A DNA stretch of 64,000 nt, from NCBI GenBank assembly GCA_964036155.1, contig OZ038422.1:43609201-43673200 (forward strand). The letters run 5' to 3'. This document shows, one piece after another, positions 1-11,344 of this stretch. This DNA is from Diploscapter coronatus. Lineage: Eukaryota; Nematoda; Chromadorea; Rhabditida; Rhabditidae. The translations under genes and the position numbers were made by a program. Position 1 is the first letter of the stretch, and every line of letters starts with the position of its first letter. Under the pieces are notes generated by a model. That model was not told where the DNA came from. It saw only the letters and a program-made list of their open reading frames with translations, and made no database searches.

Positions 1-80
1 CCACAGTTATCCTTCTCAATGAATAAACGCAGCAAGCAGACAACAATTGTCTATGTTGACTTTCTTTGAAATATGTCAAA

Positions 81-1062
81 TCACCCCATACTCTTCGTAG
101 AAAATAGATCAAGAAATTGCCGGAACTGTGGCGGGCATTTATTTCGATTTTGAAAGGTTACGTGACTTCCCCCAGTAAATACGTTGAAAAGGCACAAACC
201 TGTTCGAAGGCGATCAGCTGCCTCCAGAAGCCGATGTTGGGTCGAACCATGGGTCGTTTCGACCTCATCAGGTGGTAGGCATCCCGGAGGGAACGGCATC
301 TGTATTTCGTGAGATATGCCAGCACGATCGATGCGGATCGAGACACTCCAGCCACACAATGAACCAACACTTTGCCTCCGTCAGCAATCAGAGCTTGGAT
401 CTGAAACTTTGAGATATAGCCATTTTATCAGTCACTTTAGTTTTCTCATCTATCGTAATCACACTCTTTTCTGATTCGAGCAAAAAACCGTCTTCGCTTC
501 ACTTTTTCTTCCCTTTTGTCTATTTGAACACTCACAACTACGAAAACCAAAATCTCAAAAATCGGTTGCCGAAAAGAATGAGATGAAGGGTAAATAAAAA
601 TGAAAATGAATGTCTTCTCGAAAATCGAGTGGAGTGATTTTCGAAAATTCTCGTCCTCATAATTTTATACCTGGTCAGATTGGAGTTCGAGGTGAGGATA
701 AATGTAAGTCTGTGGGGTGTCTTCCAGCCACAACTTGGTGCGTTGAATGTCGCCCAATGAACGAAGATTGGGAACCTGCAAACTGCATGTTTAGAACTGT
801 AGAAATTTCCATAGAATTTGGTCATTGATTCGTTTCATTCTATTGTGCTTATTCGTGAAAATTGAAATAGAATTGAATTGAATTGAGTTCGAAGAATAGA
901 ATCTATAATAATTTGTACCTCGTGAGTGGCGTTGATGATGTGAGTGATCTTGTTCTTCTTCATCTCGTCAGGAGTCAGAGCAGAAACTCCGCAGATGAAC
1001 AGACCGGGCACGATTTCAGAAATCGAGGCATACTCCGGATTGACGTGGAATGAAAGGGACAT
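81..1062 (-). CDS. Atypical dual-specificity protein phosphatase (DUSP14/21-like), 4 exons
   Basis: Predicted to remove phosphate from Tyr and Ser/Thr residues of cytosolic proteins. Exons on the minus strand: 1062-919, 775-671, 400-200 and probably 125-81. All junctions are GT...AG and phase 0, giving about 164 residues, slightly shorter than the roughly 190-residue vertebrate DUSP14. The N-terminal part reads EIVPGLFICG...THIINATHE, a typical DUSP start. The Asp in LEDTPQ is the expected general acid. HCVAGVSRSAS is the HCxxGxxRS active-site loop, with the catalytic Cys near residue 99. RPNIGFWRQLIAFE is the conserved helix after the loop. The final 14-residue exon (125-81, stop TGA) is the weakest call, because the family usually continues for another 20-30 residues and another exon could lie beyond base 1. 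A TTTCAG lies seven bases before the ATG, so the 5' end is either trans-spliced or has a 5' UTR intron. Confidence 0.9.
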
Positions 1063-4000
1063 GGTTTAGCTGAAACTTGAAAAGATAATTTTGAGAATTA
1101 ATGCAAGCCAAAATTCACTACGAAACGCGAATATGCCAAAGGAGGAGAGATGGAAAACCAATTTCTTCGAACATTGAAGGAAAAGGGAATTAATCGATGT
1201 GCAAGGTCACATGTGATTGAAAATGAAATGAAATTGGAGAGGATTGGAAGAAAGGACAACGATTAGAGAGCAATTTATACGGGAAAACAGAAGGGCAATG
1301 CTGATATTCGCCGGAACCGCCTACATAATTCTGATTGTGGATGGGAAGAGAGAAAAATAATGAATGAATTTGAATGATAAGAGGGTATTAGTTATAATCG
1401 ATAGATCAAAATTCATTCGTCAAAGCAAGGTTAATTGTAAACGGCCATGTGTTTCGACGGAGAAGCTGCTTTTATAGCTAATGGCTGATAGGCGTCGGTT
1501 TATCTCGATTGGCCTGGAAGGAGAGAGGACAGAACGTTCGACGACATGACTTTGGACACATGATAGAGGATGGAAGAGACGAAGGAGAGCAGAGAGGAAA
1601 GGGGAGGGGAGGCGAATGGGGAATGGATGCACTGAAATTGCACTCGAAGAAAAAGATCACATGGTTGTGACAGACTGAACGACAGAGATACGGACAGAGA
1701 GAATACCGTTCGAATTGCGTTTGATGAGACAAAGCCATGTGCTGTGTGCTATTACGCGCCGAGAAATTCTTCGATCAAAAGAAAAAGGGCAAAACAATCG
1801 AAGCGACTCGATTACCAACTGATTGCCAGTCAAACGGCCATTAAAACAATTGACAATTTCATCTTTCATACAACATTAGTTCGACACATTCATCATTATT
1901 ACTGAAAACTGAGGCTGAAACTGAATGAATTCGACAATTCAACAAGTTTGTCCCCGGTCGGTTCACTCTTTCTGCTTCACCTTCTTCTTCCTCTTCAATT
2001 CACCTATCCCAGGGCTATTTCAAATGCCGCGGCAACTGCTATTGCTGAGAGCTCGCTGAAAGGGGAAAGCTAATTAAAATAAGCCAGGAGAAAAATGTGA
2101 TGAAGATCAAAAGAGAGCAGGTCTGATAGCAATGGAAGGAGGATCATTTATTCTCAATTCACGAGACAAAAACTGGTGGCTATAAATTTTGAATGGAAGA
2201 AACAAGGGAATTGAGGAGAGAGAAGAGACATGAATGCCCTTGGCCTTGGGGAATCTTTACATTTGAACGTCAGAGCAGCCAGAAGTTGGAACAGGCAGAG
2301 CAATGGAGCCAAAGTATGGCCGATCTGTTAATCAGGAGAGCATCATCAATTCTCGAGCTATTCTGGTGGTAGGCGATCATTGTTTCTCCTTTTTGAATCA
2401 ATCACAATCAACATCTTTCGATTCTTCGCGATTTCTAACTGTCTAGTTCGAAACACAAGAGACTAGTCAGCATTTTTGGAGCAGCATATTAGAGAAGATC
2501 AACTATGTATCTAGAATATGGTAATTGTTATTAATGGGTTTGGGGAAATTTCGTTATATAAAGAAGAAGGTACTCCTGATGAAATGCTTCAAAGATAGGA
2601 TAGGTAAACATGAAATTATTGTCGGAAAATAATTCATCACTATTCAGTATAAAGAAAAATATTAGAAAGGTAAAAACGATACAATAAAAGACTAGCCAGA
2701 TCTAAATTAAGCTGCATATTTTCTAAAATCAGTTACATTTCCCACAGAGTGAATTTCAGTTTGAACCTAAAGAACTCAATGGTTCACACTATTTCGTAAA
2801 ACTGAAAACTACAGTAACCTTGTGTCAAAGTTAATGATACTTCGGCTTATCATCACGTGAACAATTCATTTCCTTTACGAAACATTACGAAGCATTAGGA
2901 AGGTGGTAAACTGTTGAGGCTCGAAGAGCTAATTACCAAATTCAGGTTGAGTAATTTGTGATAGCTGAGTCATTTAGAAAACAGTTCGAAGGACAAAGTC
3001 CGCGGGGCAAAAACCATTTCAAAGTCATATGAGGCAGAATGAAAAAGCGAATGTGCACGGACTTTGGAGGGTCGAAAAGCACGCAAATGGGAGGCTGAAG
3101 GCAGAAAGGAAAGGGAGGGAAAGCTGATAGCTAAAAAAAATGGAAGAAAAGAAAGCGAGGAAAAAAGTCGATCGGAAAAAAGGAAAACGGAAAATACAAC
3201 TCTAACGCAGTCAATTCGCAAACAGCTACGATAGACTAAAGCCGATTTACACAAAGTAGACATATGGTTGAAGCAAAGAACGGATTAGGGAGATTACGCA
3301 GATAGTAGCAGAACAGCAGAATGAACTCGCAGATTATAAATTAGAAGAGAACAAGATAGTCATTATTAAAAGTGATTGATTGCAACATAAACTAATCGAA
3401 CTTTCTATGTGAGTTTTTCTAATAGCAGTATTCGTCACTTTTATCTTCATCAGATTTCATAATTCTCCAGTTATGCGGTCAAAATTCAAAATTCATCTGT
3501 TCATTTTTGCGTAAGTGGAATGGATAATTGGGCATTGATGGCTGCAACAATGAGAAAATTGCTGAAACGTAAGCGGGAAGGTCTGTGAAAAGAGAAGGAC
3601 AGAAAGGGGAGGGTATCGATTCAAGCTGGAGGAAAATGAGGAGAAGGAGCAAACAGCAGCGAGCGAAGACACGGCAAAGTATCGAGACGCATTAGAATTG
3701 AAATACAGGGAATATTCCCTTGAATGAGGTCAATTCAAGGGGAAGTTCAATTTAGAAACAAACCGAAAATTGTACGATATTTCACCTACTAAAATAGAAT
3801 GCACATTTTAGGCTAAAGAGGAGGAACTGCAAATTTGCAATTTACATGAAAAGCTAAAATAATATCAGATGAGAATCGTTAGCACCTGTGTGCGAGGTTG
3901 TATGAACTGAATGATGAAAGAGTGTTTCATAGTAAATATCAACACGCGAACTGTGAGTGTATTGCATGTGGCTGATGCAAGAATTACGATACATTGAATG

Positions 4001-7000
4001 TCTGAACGCAGCAATGCGAATGAGGAGGGATTCTGAAGAATCAAAGAGAGGCAACAGAAGAGACAGAAAAAGCAAACCTATCAAATTTCGGTCGTTTCCA
4101 TTTTTGATTTGTCAAGGAAATTTTACAGAAAATGAGTGATCGTGATGAATGATCTGATGGGCAGAGTTGACTATAGAAAATCGATGAGGAGCTCGAGAAA
4201 TTCAGGTCAAGTGAATAGTGGAAGTGAAATGAAAGAAGGCAACCTGGGGGTTTTGAAAGGGGCAGGGGAATATAAGCTGCTGGAAGGAGAAGGGGCGGGG
4301 CAGACACGCAGAGGATTGACTGAAATGCACGTGAATCTAATGTGGAGAAGAATATGTTAGAGAGTAGAGAATTTCCTTCACAAACAACTGCAGCAGTTTT
4401 AATAATGCTCTCTTGTTCTCTTTCACTCAAACATTCGCTATTTCGTCGCTTTCTGACTCTTTTCCTCTCTCTCAAAATGCCCAATCACTCGCTAAAAAGT
4501 AAGCGAAAAACACGGAAACCCCGCAAAGTAATTCGTCTGAGTTTCTCTTCAAAAATCAAAAACTAAAACGGAATTCAGACAGACTGACAGATAAGTTTGC
4601 AGAGGTTAAAAATAACAGGCAAGCGATTGATGCGCGAATGATATGACGGAAGACGATTCTAAACAACTACAGTCAAATAAATACAGGCTTATTATAGTGA
4701 CAGAATCCTGATCAAATCACTGTCTATCATTTATTAGTTGAGTCGGCTCCATATTATAACTTTTTCACTAAATGAGTGTCGATCTTTAAGATAACGATAA
4801 CAGATCAATGAGTTCCCGTTTCATTTTATTGTTCTATCCCTTAGCTATCAACAATCAACAACCAGGGAAATCGCCCGGGAAAATGGAGGAAGCAGAAAAT
4901 ATTTACGTCGGAAGTAGTACAAATGATCTCTGATTCATTATCCTCACAAGTTTTCACAACTTGTTGATTTTCCCGATCCTTCTACCTTTAAATATTATTA
5001 GCCGTTTGAAACGTGATTTCAACATTATGAGTAATTTTTTTTCTTGTTTTAATAATATTCAGAGAGAAATTATATCAACGCTTAACATTTGTTCCTCTGA
5101 AGTACATGTGAATTATAAAAATGTTTCGAATGGTGATTCACAATTTTCGAATGATGAAACTGCTTTCACAACTCATTTTTAGGCTTTATTTTTTTTTTTA
5201 TGAAAGCGCGCCTGGCTGGTTCGATTTATTGTATACTGTTTTACATTTAGATTCTTGTTGATCAAATTTCGTAACATCTCGTTGAATTGAATGCCTGTGT
5301 ATTTACATATCCGATCAGAATAAACATAGCACATTCATTTATTCGTGGATATTTTTGTCATCTTCCAGGAATTCGAATAATCTGTTTAGTAGAATCGAAT
5401 GAATGAAGAAATATTGATCTCAAATCGTTTCGAGCCAAAGTCCATGTGCTCCCTTTTCTAATCTCCAATGCGTCTGATCAGCCTTCCGCGTGTTGATTGC
5501 CTTATCATAAACAGGCGAAGCACAGCCATTCAGGGCTTTAGAAGGGAAGGCAGTGCATCGATTGACAGTGATAAGCAGACACATTCGGAAATTGCACAAT
5601 GCAAACTGGCACGAGGGCTGTGTTTGAGACAATAAATGGCTTTGTTGTGAGAACAACAATGCATCATTTATGAAACTAATGACATGATGAATGAAGTTTG
5701 TTGAAACAGAAAAATAATCATGTTTTCTCATTCGGTCTTTTTGAACTTTCTGAACAATTAATTCATAAATAACGATAAATCACTTGAGCTTAGGCTACTA
5801 TCGAGCTCAAAATATTTGCTACCTTTGACACGTATCCAGTATTGCAATAAATCTTTTAAATCAGCAAGATATACAGCGACAGACGAAATATTAGAAGTTG
5901 CGATTACGAACACAGCTTGGTAGACTAAATAGTCGTGGGCCAAATTGGATGAAAATTTGTGCACATGTTTTCTCACTGAATTGCGAATTCTTGGCATGTG
6001 TCAATTCAAATTGTTAAGCGATAATGTCGACCTACCAGACTATTCAATATAATAATTGTTTCAACCCTTTGACCGCCTATGTAGCAAAAGGATGAATTAT
6101 TGGGCAATGAACGAATTTGTTGAAATGAGAGAATACTCAGCTGCTTTTAAAAACGCATTTGAATGAATCTCACAGAAATTTTATAATTAAATTTCTTTTC
6201 TAACAGGTATCAAATTATCGTTTTTTCTCCGCCAACATTCTTCTTTCTGATTCAAAATGGAAATTTACGGCAGCTGTGAGATTCCATTTCAATTCTCATT
6301 ATAGTTTGCTCAAAACAGTACGATTTTATGTGGAATGCATATCGGTTAGATCGCGCGTGTGTCGTTGTTTGTTGTGTTCCCAAATGACAAACTCAATGAG
6401 GAAATGGAATGGGAAAGAGCGGACAAATGGCAGAGGACAGGGCACAAGGGACACAACAAACAGGCACGCGCTCGCAGGATATGAAAACAAACAGACGTTC
6501 TATTGGAAGACGAAAGTGGCTGTGCTGTGAATCACATCTGCATGCAGCTCGTGATGCGACGATGCGCTGCTTCGATCGATGATTCGAGAGCATGTGGCAC
6601 AGGAAATAAAGAGGAGCCTGGTTTATGCTTGGCGCAGGCAAGGGCCGATTAAATCGAAATGGAAATATAGAGGGCAAAGCGCAGCTGGCAATGCGTCTAG
6701 GCGATATCGAATCGAATCGATGTTTTTATGATCGAATCCCGTGGACAAAATAAACACAGCTCGTCAGATGGCTGTTGGCCGTGAGAAGAGAAGGATGGAC
6801 TTTGGCCACAGACTAGATTGTTTCCGGTTCATAGTTCTCAGTTTTTGATTCCATTTCAATGTTTTCGAATGTCGATCTTTTCCTCTTGATGTAAAGACAC
6901 CATATTATATGGAAAACAGGTAAATTTATCAAGATGAGATATCCATTAGATATGGATTGGATGAAGACAAATTCTTGCTGACCTCAAATTCTTTAAAATC

Positions 7001-7814
7001 TAGTCTAGATCAACGGAAACAAGCGAGAATTTCTTCTTCCGGTATTTCTGTTACGCATAATTCTTGATAAATGCTTGCTAAAGGAGTTTCAGAATTATTT
7101 TTCAACCAATTTTGTTGACGAATTATATGCAAAAATGTAGCTGAAATCGAACTATGTCTTTACAATGCAATATTTGAAAGCTGATAACTTTGTGCGACGA
7201 TGAATAGTCTTGTTACGCAGTAGCCGATCGGCCACTCAATATCCGGTGAAAAATATCTTCTCCTTTTCACTTCATTGCTAGACTCGGTCGACTGCGAAAT
7301 GCATGAAATACACGTGAAGACGGAGCGGAAGAGCGGAGAGAACAGCGAAAAGCTGATGGAAAAACCGAGGAAGGGAGAAGAGGGGAAAGGGAAAAGGCGA
7401 GGGGAACGGGGGCGAAATAGAGCGGAGCAGAGCAGAGAGGAGAAATCCCAAAATGTCTCATCACAAAGCACATTCAGCTGAATCAGAGATGAAGACGCCG
7501 ACAGCCAGACAGGAGAAGGGGAATCACCCGAGGGATGGATGAATGGGGACTTTGGACTCGAAGGATCGGCGAGTTACTGAATTACTGCAGGAGAAGAATA
7601 AAGTAGCCTTCCCGGAAGGAACAAGGTAAATCGCGTCAACAAAAAATAAACAAAAATATATTGAGATCAAAAAGAAAATGAAAATATGAATAATTACGAG
7701 ATTAAAGACGAAATGAACTGTGCAGAAAAATTGTCTTCTTCTAGAATAGCTCGAAAAGTTGATTTTGAAGAGAAAAGTGTTATCGAAGGAAAAAATTAAC
7801 GAATTATTCTGCGT
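1063..7814. other. Non-coding or unresolved spacer, 6.7 kb
   Basis: No gene could be assembled on either strand. The segment alternates AT-rich sequence with purine-rich blocks (for example 1540-1630, 3100-3190, 7320-7450), which create long Ser/Leu/Phe-rich ORFs on the opposite strand. The only coding-like signal is the cysteine-rich exon candidate at 5420-5617, listed separately. Confidence 0.6.
5420..5617 (-). CDS. Possible terminal exon of a cysteine-rich peptide gene (low confidence)
   Basis: After an acceptor-like ACACAG at 5618-5623, a minus-strand frame stays open for 65 codons to a TGA at 5420. It contains five cysteines (PSCQFALCNFRMC, then RC and GC) followed by a basic, aromatic tail ending KGAHGLWLETI. 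No upstream exon with a signal peptide could be tied to it. The adjacent ORF at 5758-5997 is in a different frame and has no obvious donor. No family is recognised, and chance openness is possible over this length. Confidence 0.25.
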   Translation of the reverse strand, partial: PSCQFALCNFRMCLLITVNRCTAFPSKALNGCASPVYDKAINTRKADQTHWRLEKGAHGLWLETI

Positions 7815-8050
7815 TGAATAAATTTCAACAGAGATGAGTTTTTACAATTCAATCGAGGAATACGATCCACAAATGAATAAATGGCGTGAAGTCGGAAAAA
7901 TAGCATAAAATAAAGCTCGACTATAATAATCTCAGATTTGATATATAAATTTATCCAATAAAATGTGAAATAATAATTTAATCTCAATGAGCATGGTAAA
8001 GGTAACTCTCGAAGACACCCAAAAGTGATGAGGGATAATTGTAATCGAAA
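7815..8050 (+). pseudogene. Fragment of an F-box/kelch paralogue (last exon plus 3' flank)
   Basis: This stretch matches the last exon and 3' flank of the intact gene at 51129-52372. The frame IEEYDPQMNKWREVGKIA then stop corresponds to IEKYDPQTNKWRKVGKLT in the intact copy, and the similarity runs on through AATAAA and about 130 bases of 3' flank. The start of the exon carries an internal deletion, and no earlier exons (F-box or first kelch repeats) are found upstream, so it cannot encode a working protein. It appears to be a truncated duplicate. Confidence 0.75.
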
Positions 8051-8774
8051 TAAGTATTCTTCAAAATATTTTATTTCAAAATTCTGTAGCCAAATCCAAT
8101 ATTTATTTTGCAGTAATCTCAATCCATTAATGATTTCAAAGTTAAACGGGCTTGGTGTTTTGACATATAGGTCTTGTGGATGACTTGTTAATTGAATGTT
8201 GGTAGTGCTTTTGAGTTTTATCTCGAACTTGGGTAATCAAACTTTTTATTAATAAAAAAAATACAAAATATATACAAAAAAAAATTGATATGTGGCTGCC
8301 TATTGAGGCGACTATGTCATCAGAAAAGGCAGCCCTTCCAAAGCGAATAGGCAGAGAAGTATACGCTTTTATTTTCGAAAAAAGAGGAAATATACAGAGC
8401 CTATCTGCCTATGATTTGAGACGCAGAACAAAAAAAACTGAATAATATGAAATAATTAAATTTTAGGACTGCCTTTCTTTCTTTATAACAAAAAGTTGTG
8501 AAAATCGATTTATCGACATGTCAGTAATTATTTGAGATAATAATTAAGTGCAGATTTAGATAGACGAATTGTTTTACAGATGCCTAATCCATACGATAGA
8601 GGTCTATCCTTGACTATGACGGAGTTGGACTTATTGTCTGCACGGGTTCGTTGTTTCTAAGATTATTTTCTTCCTGTGTTTCGTTTTTCAACTTCTACGC
8701 TTAGTGGTGTACGTTGACGAGATTTCTACTTCTTACGCCTAAAATGGGGAGTTTCGACATTTCATAATTGAAAT
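8051..8774. other. AT-rich spacer without a gene
   Basis: Lies between the F-box/kelch fragment and the stop codon of the minus-strand membrane-protein gene. It holds A-rich runs near 8250-8290 and no supported reading frame. Confidence 0.55.
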
Positions 8775-10533
8775 TTAAACAAACAGATGAAAGTAGAAAA
8801 CAACGCTGACTAGAATAGCGGCAAGGAAGAGAAAAGTGAAAATTATAGCGGTTGTCGTCAATGTGGGGTGTTCGTCTGAAACTCGAGGGTAGATTGATAT
8901 TTCTTTGAATTTATCTAATTACCATTGTAACTTGGCTCGGGGTTTTGGACAGGTACAGGATCAGGCAACGGTTCTGATGTATGAGAAGGTGGTGGTTTGC
9001 AATACATGATATTTTTGTTCATAATATTGCCTCTGCCAGCCTCGACGTGAGTTTCTGGATGCAGATACCTGTAGTCATCCACGCAATTCAGTCTCGCTGC
9101 ATCATCTTCGTCCAATCTCTGAGAATTAAATTTTCATTATTGGATTAGCTACTTTTGGAAAAGAAATAAATAGCTCAAGATGGTGCAGGAAAAAGTGGAC
9201 GTTCGTTTTCTAGTCGCTAACATCCATTATTGGAAAGAAAAAGTTGCTGGTTGCCTTTCTTTTCTATGAAAAATCTATGCGAGTGAAGAAATCTCATATA
9301 TTGTTGATTCCGAAATCTGGAAGATCGAAAATGAGTTGATAAGGAATGGATTTTAGGCTAGTTTCTCTTTTTCGTGTGCTATTCCTCGGTTTTCTAACCA
9401 TTCAAAGTAGCTGTGCACCACTTTGCATCTTCTAGATTTCCGCATCAGCAATACCATATTGAATAGCATTTTCTGCACTTTAACGATACAAAGTATCAAC
9501 TCACAGATTCATTAACAAGGTTCCCACAAACACTCTGATTCTCTATCAGCCCTCCATGATTAGTCAGTCTATCATCCCGTATATATTCAGACATGTGAAC
9601 ATATACTATGTTGGGAAAGTAATCGAAAATATTCTTGTCCTTTGCTACTTTTGGATCGACGTCCAGTGTAAGAATGCATTCTATAAATCGTTTAAATTTA
9701 ACACCTAAAGTTGTGAACGAGTCTCAATTACCTACGGTAATGGTCTGCCTATAATCCAGATATTTCTCGAATCGAATGTGATCGACACTTTTGAAGAAGT
9801 TGGGCCAGTTCTCGCAAGACGAGTTGATTGTCAAAGTCGAGTTCACGTAGATCAGCTTTAGTTCGTCGCCGAAAAACTTATCCCAGTCATCGAGTTTTCT
9901 GCAGTTTTTCGGAATTGTGTAAGTCACTGGATCGTTGATATCCAAACATAGTCTAAATTACTTTTTCAGAATCCAAACGAAGAATTGTAGCTTTGCTAAT
10001 GTTATGCGCGTGCTCGTCAGTTTTGTATGAAAGATAGGTTAAACAGATATTTTAAAAGGTTAGAATAGAAATCGACATTCCTGCCAGGGGTATACAAAGA
10101 CAGCGTGTTATCTAACGCAAATCAAGAATTTGACTTTTGTGCATCCCTGATTCCTAGTTATTTGTGTTTTTCACAAATTTCATATTGGTAGCATGAAGGT
10201 AGAATTCTATCAACAAATAACTTAATGAGTACTTTTCGTATTTACTGATGTTATCGTAATCTTTTGGTGATTTTAGTTCAAACGAATCCCAGCTCATGAA
10301 CCATTTTCCCGGAATACAGTCTAAATAGCCAAGTGACAGTTCTTTATCTATTGTAAAAAATGTATGCATGCGAATTTTTAAATACCTGCTCCAACTCGAA
10401 CTATTTCACCTGAAATTTCGTTGCAATTGCTCCTTTATGAAATTTTTAGATTCTTACCAAAGTTGAAATATGCAAAGATCACAAATGCATAAATTCGACG
10501 ACGAGTCAATCGATTCCAGACAATAGGGATCAT
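8775..10533 (-). CDS. Unrecognised single-pass (type I) membrane protein, at least 7 exons
   Basis: Supported exons: 10533-10458, 10409-10386, 10347 to about 10246, 9952-9732, 9680-9505, 9118-8923 and 8875-8775. All junctions except the one after exon 3 are GT...AG and in phase. Exon 1 gives a basic then hydrophobic signal-like start (MIPIVWNRLTRRR then IYAFVIFAYFNF). The middle is a predicted ectodomain with paired cysteines and N-glycosylation sequons (NSTLTINSSCENW, NQSVCGNLVNES). A proline-rich stalk (PEPLPDPVP type) precedes a C-terminal helix TTTAIIFTFLFLAAILVSVV and a five-residue tail, then TAA. The ectodomain vaguely resembles receptor L-domains (CRKLDDWDKFF...), but I do not recognise the family. 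The junction between exon 3 and the exon at 9952 is unresolved, and an extra exon between 10245 and 9953 is likely. Confidence 0.7.
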
Positions 10534-11344
10534 TATCCTACGATATATAAGTGGAATTGTACGTAACTAGTGAAAATCTTTTATTTCACTCGATAAATAA
10601 GAAATTTCGATGAACTTTTCGTCTTTGCTTTAGTTCCATTTGAATTATTCTAGATAGACAGGTGATAATGGAAAAAAAAACTCAACATTTACAACTCCGT
10701 GGTTAGTTAGACTTTTTAAAAGGCGTAGGATTGAAAAGGCATTGTTCAGCGTATAAATTTAACAATTTAAATAACACTGTTAGAACTTCTGTAAAATTTA
10801 TCGATAAATTAAAAACCTTATTCAACTTGAAAATTTGATCCATTTAATACGAAGCGTCAATAATAAGTTTTCTGCAATTTAAGAGATTAGATTTTCTAAA
10901 TGTTGTCTATCGTACATTTTTCATGGTATCATTGAAGAGCCAATGAGAGTAACTATCTTTTTTATGGTTTGATGCAATGAAGTTGAAATTGAAAAATGAG
11001 TTTTTACACCATTATATAAAAACTGATTATAAAATCATATTGACCAGAAAGAAGGCTGACATTTTTTGTATTGTATTTTGTGCTTAGATTTGCAGACAAA
11101 TAATTTATTTATGAACTAGATTTATCACAAGAATATGTTATGAGATAATATTTTTATTCTTTAAAGATCATTTTTTGAGGTTAGAAATTTGACATTTATT
11201 ATGCAATTGTAGTTAGATTGTGATTCGATGATAAATGAATCTGATTATTACGATTATTGCGGCTGACCATGAGCGTCAAAGGTCTCGGTCTATTGTTCCT
11301 TCTGAAATTCATGTCAGCTGAATTGAGAATTACGCAATTAACAT
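10534..11344. other. AT-rich spacer
   Basis: Very AT-rich sequence between two minus-strand genes. No frame, promoter element or RNA gene could be supported. Confidence 0.55.

Noticed and set aside
1..80. Alternative last exon of the phosphatase (reading KVNIDN...)
   Set aside because: Possible but has no better acceptor than the 125-81 exon and does not match the family tail.
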